Shown piece after piece: positions 10,534 to 19,011 of a stretch of DNA of 36,841 bases. The notes under the pieces are model-generated. The model was given only the letters and a program-made list of their open reading frames with translations, ran no database searches and was not told the DNA's origin. The position numbers and the translations under genes are program-made. How positions within the stretch are numbered: the first letter of the stretch is position 1; each line of letters starts with the position of its first letter. Origin of the DNA: Aliarcobacter sp. (lineage in GTDB: Bacteria; Campylobacterota; Campylobacteria; Campylobacterales; Arcobacteraceae); NCBI GenBank assembly GCA_017995775.1, contig JAGOIF010000003.1, positions 25,474 to 62,314 on the forward strand, in the 5' to 3' direction.

Positions 10534-11091
10534 GTGCGAATTGCAATATTTGGTGGAAGTTTTGACCCGTTACACATAGCACATGTTGCTGTTGTTAACA
10601 GTGCGCTAGATAAACTCGATATTGATAAATTGATTATTGTTCCTACTTATCTAAATCCTTTCAAAAATAGCTTTTATTTAGACCCCGTTACTAGATTCGA
10701 ACTATTAAAAAAAGTTTTTTATAAATTTGATAATGTTGAAATTTCAGATTATGAAATAACTCAACAAAAACCAAGTTACTCTATTGATACTGTAAATTAT
10801 TTAAAAAATCTTTATAAACCATCAAAGATTTATCTAATCATTGGTGAAGATAATATAGAAGACTTAGATAAATGGTACAAGTATAATGAGTTAAAAGAAC
10901 TAGTAGAGTTTGTAGTTGCATCTAGAATTGGTTTTAAATCAAAAAAAGCTAATGAGTTTAAAAGTTTGGATATAAACATTGATATTAGTTCTACACAATT
11001 AAGAAATAGTATGAATTTAGCTTATATTCCAATTGAAATTAAAGATGATATATTAAATCTTAAAAGAGAAGGTAAAGTTTTTGAATACTAG
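10534..11091 (+). CDS. nadD: Nicotinate-nucleotide adenylyltransferase
   Basis: A 185-residue nucleotidyltransferase that joins nicotinate mononucleotide to AMP from ATP on the way to NAD. The N-terminus has GGSFDPLHIAHV with the (H/T)xGH-type motif. DISSTQLRN (about 152-160) is the C-terminal ISSTxxR motif. The start is GTG at 10534, preceded by CAAAGG at 10518-10523; alignment of the first residues (MRIAIFGGSF) supports it. The end overlaps rsfS by 11 bp. The nadD-rsfS pair is a common arrangement in bacteria. Confidence 0.93.
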   Translation: MRIAIFGGSFDPLHIAHVAVVNSALDKLDIDKLIIVPTYLNPFKNSFYLDPVTRFELLKKVFYKFDNVEISDYEITQQKPSYSIDTVNYLKNLYKPSKIYLIIGEDNIEDLDKWYKYNELKELVEFVVASRIGFKSKKANEFKSLDINIDISSTQLRNSMNLAYIPIEIKDDILNLKREGKVFEY

Positions 11092-11410
11092 ATTAGAAAA
11101 CATAAAAAAAATATTAGACGACAAAAAAGCAGAAAAAATAGAAATTATTGATTTAAGATCAAAAGAGTATATAGTTGACTATGTTGTAATTGCTACAACA
11201 TTAAATTCAAAACATGGATATTCTTTATTAAATTACTTAAGAACAGACTTAAAACCAACAGGTGAAGAGTTTTTAAGAGTTGATGAAGATGATGAGTGGA
11301 CAATTATTGACTTAGGTGATATGTTTATTCACTTAATGAGTGAAAATTATAGAAAAAAATATTCTTTAGAAGATTTTTTATCTAAATTAGGTACAAAAGA
11401 CGAAGAATAA
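11081..11410 (+). CDS. rsfS: Ribosomal silencing factor RsfS
   Basis: A 109-residue RsfS/YbeB/Iojap-family protein. This family binds ribosomal protein uL14 and keeps 50S and 30S subunits apart under starvation. Family features visible are IEIIDLRSKEYIVDYVVIAT near residues 21-40, a WTIIDLGDMFIHLM block near 74-87 and the tail YSLEDF. The start is TTG at 11081, inside the end of nadD, with AGAGAAGG upstream. It follows nadD in one transcript. Confidence 0.92.
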   Translation: MNTRLENIKKILDDKKAEKIEIIDLRSKEYIVDYVVIATTLNSKHGYSLLNYLRTDLKPTGEEFLRVDEDDEWTIIDLGDMFIHLMSENYRKKYSLEDFLSKLGTKDEE

Positions 11411-11423
11411 AAGAGTTTAAGAA

Positions 11424-11439
11424 GGGAATAACTATTCCC
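11424..11439. terminator. Short hairpin between rsfS and the 41-aa gene
   Basis: GGGAAT-AACT-ATTCCC forms a 6-bp stem just after rsfS and across the stop of the minus-strand small gene. Neither strand has a good T run directly after it, so termination is only possible, not clear. Confidence 0.3.
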
Positions 11440-11557
11440 CTCCTCCACCTCTTAATATTTTATTATAATTTCCAGCGGCATCTCTAGCACCACCCATATT
11501 CCCAGTATAAATAGCATAAGCTATAACTATAGCTAAAACCGAAATTATCCATTTCAT
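11432..11557 (-). CDS. Small membrane peptide, 41 aa, downstream of argS
   Basis: A 41-residue open frame starting MKWIISVLAIVIAYAIYTGN. The first 18 residues form one hydrophobic helix. A short glycine-rich tail (NMGGARDAAGN...LRGGGGE) follows. The ATG shares its A with the argS stop (TAATG), and AAGGAGAT lies at ideal spacing within the end of argS. These are strong signs of a translated, coupled gene. The helix is probably a membrane anchor with the tail on either side. I do not recognise the family. Routine annotation would easily miss it because of size. Confidence 0.6.
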   Translation of the reverse strand: MKWIISVLAIVIAYAIYTGNMGGARDAAGNYNKILRGGGGE

Positions 11558-13146
11558 TACATTATCTCCTTAGCCTTAATACCAAGTAATGACAATCCAA
11601 CGTTAATACTTAATGACGCCATACTAAGTACTTTTAAATATACATTTTGTTCATCACTTCCAATAACCTTGTGTTCATTATAAAACTTATGTACACTTGC
11701 TGCTATTGAATATAAATATTCTGTAATTTTTTGCATATCTCTTTTTGCAAATGCTTCACTTAATATTGACTCTAAAAGTAAAGACTCATAAACTAAGTTT
11801 AGTCCATCTTGATTTAAATTATCAAAACTAACATCTTTAATATCTTCAAAAGTAATTCCAGCTTTTACAAAAACTTGATTAATTCTTGCGTGGGCATAGT
11901 TGATATAAAAAATAGGATTTGATGAATCTTGATTTTTTAACATATCAATATCAAACTCTAAATGTGTATCACTCTTTCTTGTTAAGAAAATAAATCTAAG
12001 AGCATCAGCACCAATTTCTTCTGTTATTTCAGACATTAAAATAACATTACCAGCTCGTTTACTCATTTTATAAGGCTCGCCACCTTTTAAAAGTTGAACC
12101 ATTTGAGATAAAATTACTTCAAGTTTTGAAGAATCATGCCCTAAAAATTCTACAGCTGCTTTTACTCGTGGAATATATCCATGGTGATCTGCACCCCAAA
12201 TATTTATGTATCTGTCAAATTTTCTATCATATTTATTTTTATGATAAATAATATCACCAGCTAAATACGTAGGAATTCCATTATCTCTTACAACAACCCT
12301 ATCAGAATCATCTCCATATTGTGTTGATTTTAAATAGATTTTGTCATCTTTAGGATAAAGAGAACCATTTTTTTCTAATACATCTTTTGTATCTTCCCAA
12401 GATGAATATAATGATTTTTCTGACACGAAATTATCAAATTCAATTCCAAGATCTTTTAAATCTTTTATAATAATTTCCATAACTAAATCTTTTGAGAAAA
12501 ATGCTATATCTTTATATTTAGATTTATCATAGATAATCTCTTTTCCAAATTTTTCAATCACTATATTTGCGATATCTATTAAATAATCACCTCTATAATA
12601 AGTTTCTGGATAAGTTACATCTTCTTTAAAAATAAAATCTCGTGCTGCTAGACATACAGATAAACCAAGAAGATCCATTTGAGCACCAGCATCGTTGATA
12701 TAATATTCAGTTGTAATATCATAACCTAGATATTTCCCAACACGAGCTAGTGAATCGCCTGCTACTGCACCTCTTGCATGACCTATATGTAAAGGTCCTG
12801 TTGGATTTGCAGAAACATATTCTAATAAAATTTTCTCATTTTTTTTATCTTGTTTTGCAAAACTATCTCTATTTAATAATGCTGTATCAACTAATGATTG
12901 TAAAAAAGAAGTTGATAGCTTAAAGTTTATAAAACCTTTTACCGCTTCAACTTTTTCAAACATTAAAGAGTCTTTGAATTTTAAAACTAACTCATCAGCG
13001 ATTGCCATTGGAGATTTTTTCAACTCTTTAGCTAAAGAAAATGCAACGGGTGTTGCATAATGTCCAAAAGAGATATCTTTTGGTTTTTCTAAAACTACTG
13101 GTGTTTCTAATATTTTTTCAATAAATTCTTTTACTAAATTTTGCAA
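11557..13146 (-). CDS. argS: Arginine--tRNA ligase
   Basis: A 529-residue class I aminoacyl-tRNA synthetase. It has an N-terminal Add-1 domain (about 1-75), SANPTGPLHIGHARG with HIGH at 120-123, and YKMSKRAGNV as the KMSKS loop. It ends with a DALR-type all-helical anticodon domain (about 410-529). It charges tRNA-Arg with arginine. It lies 9 bp downstream of tatA and its end is coupled to the 41-aa gene. From memory, tatA-argS adjacency is also found in Campylobacter. Confidence 0.96.
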   Translation of the reverse strand: MQNLVKEFIEKILETPVVLEKPKDISFGHYATPVAFSLAKELKKSPMAIADELVLKFKDSLMFEKVEAVKGFINFKLSTSFLQSLVDTALLNRDSFAKQDKKNEKILLEYVSANPTGPLHIGHARGAVAGDSLARVGKYLGYDITTEYYINDAGAQMDLLGLSVCLAARDFIFKEDVTYPETYYRGDYLIDIANIVIEKFGKEIIYDKSKYKDIAFFSKDLVMEIIIKDLKDLGIEFDNFVSEKSLYSSWEDTKDVLEKNGSLYPKDDKIYLKSTQYGDDSDRVVVRDNGIPTYLAGDIIYHKNKYDRKFDRYINIWGADHHGYIPRVKAAVEFLGHDSSKLEVILSQMVQLLKGGEPYKMSKRAGNVILMSEITEEIGADALRFIFLTRKSDTHLEFDIDMLKNQDSSNPIFYINYAHARINQVFVKAGITFEDIKDVSFDNLNQDGLNLVYESLLLESILSEAFAKRDMQKITEYLYSIAASVHKFYNEHKVIGSDEQNVYLKVLSMASLSINVGLSLLGIKAKEIM

Positions 13147-13155
13147 TCTTTTCTC

Positions 13156-13383
13156 TTACGCTTGTGTTGTTTCGTTTTTATTTACTGTTGTTTCTGCTTT
13201 TTTTTCAATTTCATCAGACTTTTTTACTTCAGCAACTTCATCTTCGTCATCTTTAACAGCTTTTTTAAAGTTCTTAATTCCTGAACCTAAACCTTTCGCA
13301 AGTTCTGGTATTTTCTTACCACCAAATAATAATAAAACAACTAATGCAATTAATAACCACTCCATACCACCTGGCATACTCAT
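13156..13383 (-). CDS. tatA: Sec-independent translocase subunit TatA
   Basis: A 75-residue protein. A single N-terminal helix (about 7-21) is followed by the [20 protein letters not shown] hinge and amphipathic helix, which is the TatA/TatE signature. A charged Lys/Glu tail follows. TatA forms the pore of the twin-arginine pathway that moves folded, often cofactor-containing proteins across the inner membrane. An AAGGAT site precedes ATG at 13383. The tatB and tatC genes are not in this window. Confidence 0.93.
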   Translation of the reverse strand: MSMPGGMEWLLIALVVLLLFGGKKIPELAKGLGSGIKNFKKAVKDDEDEVAEVKKSDEIEKKAETTVNKNETTQA

Positions 13384-13412
13384 GACTTATCCTTATATTC
13401 AAATTTGGAAAT

Positions 13413-13418
13413 ATTATA
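13413..13418 (-). promoter_or_regulatory. Putative -10 element for tatA-argS
   Basis: TATAAT on the minus strand, 30 bp before the tatA start, in the only gap between crcB and tatA. It suggests tatA-argS and the small gene form their own transcript. Confidence 0.45.
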
Positions 13419-13450
13419 ACTATATAATGCTTAAAGAATTTTTGAAAGCC

Positions 13451-13837
13451 CTATTTTAAGAAGAAATGAATCAATTTGTATCCACTTCCTGCTGCAATTA
13501 TTGTTCCTATTAAATTTAATGCTATATTTGTAAGTGCTAAATATATTGACGTTCCAAATAATAAATAAGATTCGATTGCAAAAGTTGAATAAGTTGTTAA
13601 TGCGCCTAAAAAACCAGTAGTTAAAAATGCTTTTAGATTAACATTAACTGTATTAAAAGAGAAATAAGCAAATAATACGCCTATTATAAAAGAACCTATT
13701 AAATTTACTAGAAGTATTCCAAGAGGAAATTCCATAGGTATATGTTTGTTTGTAAGATGTACTGCATATGCTCTAGCTATTGCTCCTAAAAATCCTCCAA
13801 ACCCAATTGCTATAATTGTTTGCCAACTAAGAGGCAT
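13451..13837 (-). CDS. crcB: Fluoride ion exporter CrcB/Fluc
   Basis: A 128-residue membrane protein with four predicted helices. It has the Fluc-family N-terminal IAIGFGGFLGAIARAYA, the N-G/S motif LLVNLIGSFIIG, and TTGFLGALTTYSTFAIES, which contains the threonine/serine/phenylalanine track. Family members work as antiparallel dimers that let fluoride leave the cell. The gene overlaps the end of plsC by 11 bp. No fluoride riboswitch is seen, and none would fit because the upstream sequence is coding. Confidence 0.93.
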   Translation of the reverse strand: MPLSWQTIIAIGFGGFLGAIARAYAVHLTNKHIPMEFPLGILLVNLIGSFIIGVLFAYFSFNTVNVNLKAFLTTGFLGALTTYSTFAIESYLLFGTSIYLALTNIALNLIGTIIAAGSGYKLIHFFLK

Positions 13838-14513
13838 AATTTTTACACTCTTTATCGAAAACCATTTTCATATTTTTTTCAGTTTCTTCAAACCAATCTG
13901 TATTTTTATCAGCTTGAATAGAGTCTAAGAAGATAACTTTCACAACACCTGGAGTTGCTCTTAATTTTTTTGAATCAACTATATTTCTTGTATTAAATAA
14001 AATAATTGGTTGCACTTTTAGATTGTATTTATTTGCAATCATTTTAGCACCTGGCTTGAAATTCAACATTGCTTTTCCATTGCTTCTTGTACCTTCTGGA
14101 AACATTGCAATTGGTCTATTTTTATCAAGTCTATCTTTTGCTTCTTTTAAAAGATGAATAATTCCTGCTTTATTTTCTCTATCAACACTTATCATTCGTG
14201 GAGCTTTAATAATGTGCCCAAAAAAGAAAAGATCTGCAATTTCTTTTTTTGCAACCCAAGCTAAATCTCTTGAGTGAATATACTCAATTACAATAATATC
14301 AAGTAAAGATTGGTGGTTCATCATAACCATGTCACAAGTCTCATCAAGTGTCCCTTGTGTTTCAAGTTTTATCCCTAAAACAAACATTTGAAAGCTCATC
14401 CATGCTTTAATTATCTTATGTGTATGATTTTTAAACATATACATTAAAACAACAGTAATTGCTACTGTTATTGAAAATTGTATTAAAAGTATTATTCCTC
14501 TAATCCGTGCCAA
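13827..14513 (-). CDS. plsC: 1-acyl-sn-glycerol-3-phosphate acyltransferase
   Basis: A 228-residue inner-membrane enzyme that acylates lysophosphatidate to phosphatidate in phospholipid synthesis. One N-terminal helix (about 7-27) is followed by the acyltransferase motifs: NHQSLLD with His67 and Asp72 (HX4D), motif II near SVDRE, and FPEGTRS (138-144). The length fits PlsC. The start overlaps the preceding SH3-protein gene by 14 bp and the end overlaps crcB by 11 bp, so all three are coupled. Confidence 0.93.
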   Translation of the reverse strand: MARIRGIILLIQFSITVAITVVLMYMFKNHTHKIIKAWMSFQMFVLGIKLETQGTLDETCDMVMMNHQSLLDIIVIEYIHSRDLAWVAKKEIADLFFFGHIIKAPRMISVDRENKAGIIHLLKEAKDRLDKNRPIAMFPEGTRSNGKAMLNFKPGAKMIANKYNLKVQPIILFNTRNIVDSKKLRATPGVVKVIFLDSIQADKNTDWFEETEKNMKMVFDKECKNYAS

Positions 14514-15570
14514 AGCTTTCTTCCTTTATCCAACCTATGAAATTACTATCATTACCTAGAACTTTAATAAAACCATTTTTTCTTTGTAAAATTTCAACAT
14601 TTTGGTTGTTTTCAACTTTAAAAAATATTGTTGAATTTTTTGTTGGCAAAATATAAACATAAGAATCTTTTTTAACAACACCTTTACTATTTGGCAAGTT
14701 ATACATGATTGCTGTGATAAAACTTATAATTGTTAAAATTAATAGTATTCTATTTCTTTTAATAATATATAAAATCAAAAATAATACAAAAACAATTATT
14801 ACAAATATTTTTTTATACTTCTCAAAATTTGAATCATTTGGATTTAAATCTGTTTGAGTACTTACTAATTCATTTTGTAAAATCAAAGGAATTGTTACAT
14901 CTTTAAAACTTTTCGTTGCAAGATTATAATATGTAAATACAACCTTTTTTTCATAAATAGGTGTCACAAAATAATATACAAGATTTTGTTTATTGCCTTC
15001 ATCTTTTATATTTGAAATACCTTGTTCTGTTATTCCTTGTAATTTAAAATCTTCTAAATTAGAATTAAGTGCATCGATATCTATTATTGTTAAAGCTTCT
15101 TTGTTATTGTACTGTTTTGTTTTGTATGCTTTTAAAATAAATTTATCAGCAATTGCACCTGAAAATCTAGTATCACCTGTACCAACATCAGAATATCTAA
15201 TTGTTGGAGTTGATAAACTACTTTCATCAATAACAGAGCCACTTGATAATAATTTAACACTAATATTTGGTAATCTAAAATTAGCACCTTTTAATTTAAA
15301 ATAGTAACTATTTTCATAAGTATCATTTGATATTTTTCGCCAAGAGCTATTTGAATTTAATATTGTTACGTTTGATGAGTTTGAAAATGTAGTAGATAAG
15401 CTATCAAAATCATTTGTTGTTATCAAAGCTTTTACAACAACTTCAATTTTCTGATTTTTATATACTTGATCTGGAATTTTTTTATAAGAAAGATATAAAT
15501 TTTTTGCTGCAAAAAGATTTATAGATAAAAAAATGTTTAATAAAATTATTAGATAAATTATTCTTTTCAT
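14500..15570 (-). CDS. Membrane-anchored periplasmic protein with C-terminal SH3-like domain
   Basis: A 356-residue protein with a signal peptide (about 1-21, cut near LFAA-KN). A beta-rich extracytoplasmic part (about 22-250) resembles BatD-type domains. Two close membrane helices follow (about 252-268 and 274-291). The C-terminal segment (about 300-356) looks like a bacterial SH3 fold: YVYILPTKNSTIFFKV, VEILQRKNGFIKV and GWIKEE. SH3 domains of this kind often bind peptidoglycan or peptides. From memory, a similar protein lies between purQ and plsC in Campylobacter. Its role is unknown. Its ribosome binding site lies in the 3' arm of a large hairpin after purQ. Confidence 0.75.
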   Translation of the reverse strand: MKRIIYLIILLNIFLSINLFAAKNLYLSYKKIPDQVYKNQKIEVVVKALITTNDFDSLSTTFSNSSNVTILNSNSSWRKISNDTYENSYYFKLKGANFRLPNISVKLLSSGSVIDESSLSTPTIRYSDVGTGDTRFSGAIADKFILKAYKTKQYNNKEALTIIDIDALNSNLEDFKLQGITEQGISNIKDEGNKQNLVYYFVTPIYEKKVVFTYYNLATKSFKDVTIPLILQNELVSTQTDLNPNDSNFEKYKKIFVIIVFVLFLILYIIKRNRILLILTIISFITAIMYNLPNSKGVVKKDSYVYILPTKNSTIFFKVENNQNVEILQRKNGFIKVLGNDSNFIGWIKEESFGTD

Positions 15571-15575
15571 TTAAC

Positions 15576-15613
15576 TTTTTACAGTAAAGAGAAAATTCTC
15601 TTTATTGTAAAAA
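15576..15613. repeat. Large hairpin at the purQ stop and before the SH3-protein gene
   Basis: TTTTTACAGTAAAGAGAA (15576-15593) pairs with 15596-15613 over 18 positions, with one G-T wobble. The stop codon of purQ lies inside it. On the minus strand no T run follows the stem, so it does not look like a standard terminator. The 3' arm holds the weak AAAAG binding site of the next gene, so it could limit that gene's translation or protect the pur mRNA end. Confidence 0.55.
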
Positions 15614-16273
15614 ACCCTTTAGCATATTTATACCATCAGTTGAACCTAATAACTCTTCAATTGCTCGCTCTGGATGTGGCATTAAACCAAATACATTTTT
15701 TTCTTTATTACAAATACCTGCGATATTTGAAACAGAACCATTCATATTTGTAAGGTTTCCATCTTTGTCACAATATTTTAAAAGAATTTGACCATTTTGT
15801 TCTAATTCTTTTAAACCTTTGTCATCAATAAAGTAGTTTCCATCATGGTGAGCAACAGGAATATTTAATACTTCATCTTTTTTTAATAATGATAAAAATG
15901 TATTATCATTATTTATTACTTTTAATGTATGATATTTAGAAATAAAATGTAAAGAATCATTTCTCTTCATAGCACCTGGTAATAATCCAGCTTCAAGTAA
16001 AATTTGGAATCCATTACAAATCCCTAAAACTTTTCCACCTTTTGATGCATATTCTTGAACAGATTCCATAACATTTGCAAATCTTGCAATTGCTCCACTT
16101 CTTAAATAATCTCCATAAGAAAATCCTCCAGGAATTACTAATAAATCAGTATCAGCTGGTATGCTTTTTTCTTTATGCCAAATTATTTCTACTTCGCAAC
16201 CTAATTGTTCAAAAGCATATTTTGCATCATATTCACAGTTTGTTCCAGGAAATTGTAATACTGAAATTTTCAT
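15602..16273 (-). CDS. purQ: Phosphoribosylformylglycinamidine synthase, glutaminase subunit
   Basis: A 223-residue class I glutamine amidotransferase that supplies ammonia to PurL for FGAM synthesis in purine biosynthesis. The nucleophile Cys86 is in GKVLGICNGFQ. The His200-Pro-Glu202 pair in GLMPHPER completes the triad. The start GxxxxxxxPGTNCE near residues 4-14 is typical of PurQ. It follows purS by 1 bp and belongs to the purC-purS-purQ run. The large subunit purL is not in the window. Confidence 0.96.
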   Translation of the reverse strand: MKISVLQFPGTNCEYDAKYAFEQLGCEVEIIWHKEKSIPADTDLLVIPGGFSYGDYLRSGAIARFANVMESVQEYASKGGKVLGICNGFQILLEAGLLPGAMKRNDSLHFISKYHTLKVINNDNTFLSLLKKDEVLNIPVAHHDGNYFIDDKGLKELEQNGQILLKYCDKDGNLTNMNGSVSNIAGICNKEKNVFGLMPHPERAIEELLGSTDGINMLKGFLQ

Positions 16274-16274
16274 A

Positions 16275-16520
16275 TTAACCTACTATTTCTATATTGTAAT
16301 CTTCAATAACAGTATTAGCTAAAAGTTTTTCGCACATTTTTGTAACTTCAACTCTTGCTTCTTCTTCATTTGAAGAGTTTAATTCAATAATAATTTGTTT
16401 ACCAATTCTTACATTTTTTACTAAATCTTTAAAACCTAAAGTATCCAACGCGTGGTGAGTTGCTTTTCCTTGATCATCAAGAACACCTTGTTTTAATGCT
16501 ACATTTACAATTGCTTTCAT
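16275..16520 (-). CDS. purS: Phosphoribosylformylglycinamidine synthase subunit PurS
   Basis: An 81-residue small subunit that bridges PurQ and the short form of PurL. The sequence MKAIVNVALKQGVLDDQGKA and ALDTLGF are the usual PurS markers. The C-terminal CEKLLANTVIEDYNIEI matches as well. Its presence implies that the organism uses the three-part PurSQL enzyme. It lies 86 bp after purC, with a weak hairpin in the gap, and 1 bp before purQ. Confidence 0.95.
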   Translation of the reverse strand: MKAIVNVALKQGVLDDQGKATHHALDTLGFKDLVKNVRIGKQIIIELNSSNEEEARVEVTKMCEKLLANTVIEDYNIEIVG

Positions 16521-16580
16521 TTGTTACCTTCAATTTATATTTTTGTGATTATATCTAAAATTCTCTTACAACAATTTAGA

Positions 16581-16604
16581 CTAAAAAAACTTAGGCTTTT
16601 TTAG
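16581..16604 (-). terminator. Weak AT-rich hairpin between purC and purS
   Basis: CTAAAAAA pairs with TTTTTTAG around an 8-nt loop just after the purC stop. The T run is part of the stem. It might cause partial termination or processing between purC and purS. Confidence 0.3.
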
Positions 16605-16606
16605 AT

Positions 16607-17560
16607 CTATTTACTTAATCTATTTAAGATAGTTTTATAACCATCTAAAATTTTATCTTTGATTTCTTGTGGAACATTTACTTCAAGTTTTTCACCTGAT
16701 TTTAAACTTTTTGCTTTTTCTTTCCAATCATTTGCTTTTCCAAAATCTCTAAGGATTTGTTTATCCATAGATATGAAATTTTGTGCTTCAAAATCTTCTT
16801 TAGAAATAAATCTTGAACTTTCAGGTGTTAAAACTTCATCACCTAAAACCCATTCACCTTTAGAGTTTACAAATATTTCAAATTTAGTATCAACTACTAT
16901 GATTCCTCTATTTTCTGCAAATATTGTAAAGTCATTAAATAGTTTTTCTAAACTTGTTACGATTTCTGGAAATAACTCTCTTACTTTTGCACTGTTTAAA
17001 GGCTCATCTTTTATTCCCTTAGTTGTAGGTGTAAAGATTGGTGTTTCAAACTTATGCCATTGTTTTAAACCACATGGTAAATTTAGACCATATGGATCAT
17101 TTCCACTTTGACAAGCATCAAATAAAGAACCCGTTAAATAATTTCTATATATTAGTTCAAACTGTACAACTTCACCATCAATCGTAGCTTCTAATGGTTT
17201 ACATAGTTCCATTAGTTGGCATCTTGGCGCGATTGCAAGTGACTGATCTATTGTTTCTGATAATATTGCCGTTCTTATTCCTGATTCTTTTGCAAATAAT
17301 GCTCCGTTATTTGAAATAGTTGTTTGGAAAATTCCTTTTCCTTCAATTTCAAGATTTAAAGGAATATCAAATACAGAACTTCTATCACTTCTTACAAGTA
17401 AAACTTTTGCTTCCTTACTAGGACATGTATAAAGATCTGCATTTTTTCCAATATAAAATAGATTATATCCTAACTCTTCAAGTTCAGATAAACCTTTTTT
17501 TGATGTAGTTTTTTTTGAATCAGGCCAAAGACCAAGGGCAACTATATCGCTTATTTTCAT
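16607..17560 (-). CDS. purC: Phosphoribosylaminoimidazole-succinocarboxamide synthase
   Basis: A 317-residue SAICAR synthetase that joins aspartate to CAIR using ATP. It has RSDRSSVFD near residue 77, the YRNYLTGSLFD block (about 143-153), DTKFEIF (about 225-231) and the DEVLTPESSRF signature (about 242-252). At 317 residues it is the long form, similar in length to yeast-type enzymes. Many bacterial PurC proteins, including as I recall that of C. jejuni, are near 235. It sits 41 bp after ctpA and ahead of purS-purQ. Confidence 0.94.
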   Translation of the reverse strand: MKISDIVALGLWPDSKKTTSKKGLSELEELGYNLFYIGKNADLYTCPSKEAKVLLVRSDRSSVFDIPLNLEIEGKGIFQTTISNNGALFAKESGIRTAILSETIDQSLAIAPRCQLMELCKPLEATIDGEVVQFELIYRNYLTGSLFDACQSGNDPYGLNLPCGLKQWHKFETPIFTPTTKGIKDEPLNSAKVRELFPEIVTSLEKLFNDFTIFAENRGIIVVDTKFEIFVNSKGEWVLGDEVLTPESSRFISKEDFEAQNFISMDKQILRDFGKANDWKEKAKSLKSGEKLEVNVPQEIKDKILDGYKTILNRLSK

Positions 17561-17601
17561 TTATTTTCTCCCAATTGCATTTAGTTTATTTATTTTAAAA
17601 A

Positions 17602-18897
17602 TCATTTATTCATTATTATTAAGCTTTTTAATATAGCAATAGAAGTATTCAATTGATTATCCCCTAGTATATCTTCGCTTGTAATTACTTTTTTATTTTC
17701 ATCTTCAACAATTTTGTCTTCTTTTTTTACATCAGCTACTTTTTCAAGTTCTCCCTCTAGATGTTTTTTCAAATCAGCTTCTTTTATTTTAAATCCATTA
17801 TCTTCTAATTGAGTAACTTTTCCAGCATTTGTAACAACATCAGGAGTTACTCCAACAGCTTGAATAGTTCTTCCACTTGGTAAATAGTATTTTGCTATTG
17901 TTAATTTAATATTTTCAGTTCTTTCATTATCAATTGGTAAAACTGCTTGAACAGAACCTTTACCAAAAGTTTTTTGACCAATTATAATCGCTCTTTTATG
18001 GTCTTGTAATGAACCACTTACTATTTCAGATGCTGATGCTGAACCTTCATTTACAAGTACAACCAAAGGAAGTTTTGTTCTTGTATTTGAACTTGATGCT
18101 TCGAATTTTTCTTCATCTTCAGCTGTTCTTCCTTTTTGTGAAACAATAATTCCTTTGTCAACAAATAAATCAACAACGCCAATAGCTTGAGATAATAATC
18201 CACCTGGATTGTTTCTTAAATCAAGAATGAAACCTTTTTTATCTGCATTAGCTTTTATGATTTTTTCTAAATCTTCTGTAACATTAGCATCAAAACTTGC
18301 AACTCTTAAATATAAAATATTTTCATTTTCAATAGTTTTTGAAAATACTGATTGTATTTTAATGATTTCTCTTGTCATTTTTATTTCTAATGGTTTAGGC
18401 TCACCTTTTCTAACAATTGTTAAAACAATATCAGTTTTAGGTTTTCCTCTCATTAAATTTACTGTTTCGTCTAAAGTCATATTTATAGTAGACGTTTCAT
18501 CAATTTTTAAAATAATATCTAAAGGTTTAATTCCAGCTTTAAAAGCAGGTGTATCATCAATTGGAGATATTACAGTTAAAGCACCATCTCTCATACCAAC
18601 AGTGATTCCTAGACCACCAAATTCACCTTGAGTTTGAACACTCATCTCTTTTGATGCTTTTTTATCCAAATAACTAGAATGGGCATCTAATTCTTGCATT
18701 AAACCTTTTAAAGATTTATCCACTATTTCCTGTAGCTTTACATCATCAACATAATATTTTTCTACAGTTCCTATAACTTTTGTTAATTTAGACAAAGACT
18801 CAAATCTTGATTGCTCTGGAGCTACAACTTCTTCCTTTGAAAAAAGAGTTTGTGACAAAACTAATGTCAACGCTGAAGTTAATAATAATTTATTCAT
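17602..18897 (-). CDS. ctpA: Carboxyl-terminal processing protease (S41 family)
   Basis: A 431-residue periplasmic protease. A signal peptide (about 1-20, NKLLLTSALTLVLSQTLFS) precedes a PDZ domain (about 85-165, GEFGGLGITVGM...PAFKAGIKPLD). The S41 core carries LRNNPGGLL, the catalytic serine in NEGSASASEI (about 293-302) and the general-base lysine in TFGKGSVQ (Lys313). A charged Lys/Glu tail follows. The family trims C-termini of envelope proteins. An ATG nine bases upstream (18904-18906) lies only 2 nt from the AAAAGG site, so the ATG at 18895-18897 is preferred. It precedes purC on the same strand. Confidence 0.92.
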   Translation of the reverse strand: MNKLLLTSALTLVLSQTLFSKEEVVAPEQSRFESLSKLTKVIGTVEKYYVDDVKLQEIVDKSLKGLMQELDAHSSYLDKKASKEMSVQTQGEFGGLGITVGMRDGALTVISPIDDTPAFKAGIKPLDIILKIDETSTINMTLDETVNLMRGKPKTDIVLTIVRKGEPKPLEIKMTREIIKIQSVFSKTIENENILYLRVASFDANVTEDLEKIIKANADKKGFILDLRNNPGGLLSQAIGVVDLFVDKGIIVSQKGRTAEDEEKFEASSSNTRTKLPLVVLVNEGSASASEIVSGSLQDHKRAIIIGQKTFGKGSVQAVLPIDNERTENIKLTIAKYYLPSGRTIQAVGVTPDVVTNAGKVTQLEDNGFKIKEADLKKHLEGELEKVADVKKEDKIVEDENKKVITSEDILGDNQLNTSIAILKSLIIMNK

Positions 18898-18930
18898 ATT
18901 TCTCATAACCTTTTGAATTTATAGACAAAT

Positions 18931-18936
18931 ATTATA
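18931..18936 (-). promoter_or_regulatory. Putative -10 element for ctpA
   Basis: TATAAT on the minus strand, 33 bp before the preferred ctpA start, in the divergent gap to the YfgM-like gene. Confidence 0.45.
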
Positions 18937-19011
18937 CAAAAAAATTCATAAAAGTAAGATTTTATCAAAAATTTTGTACCATATCAACTACTTTTTGAAA
19001 AGGTTATAAAA

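Noticed and set aside
13838-14513. Possible fluoride riboswitch ahead of crcB
   Set aside because: The upstream sequence is plsC coding DNA, the genes overlap by 11 bp, and no riboswitch core is seen.
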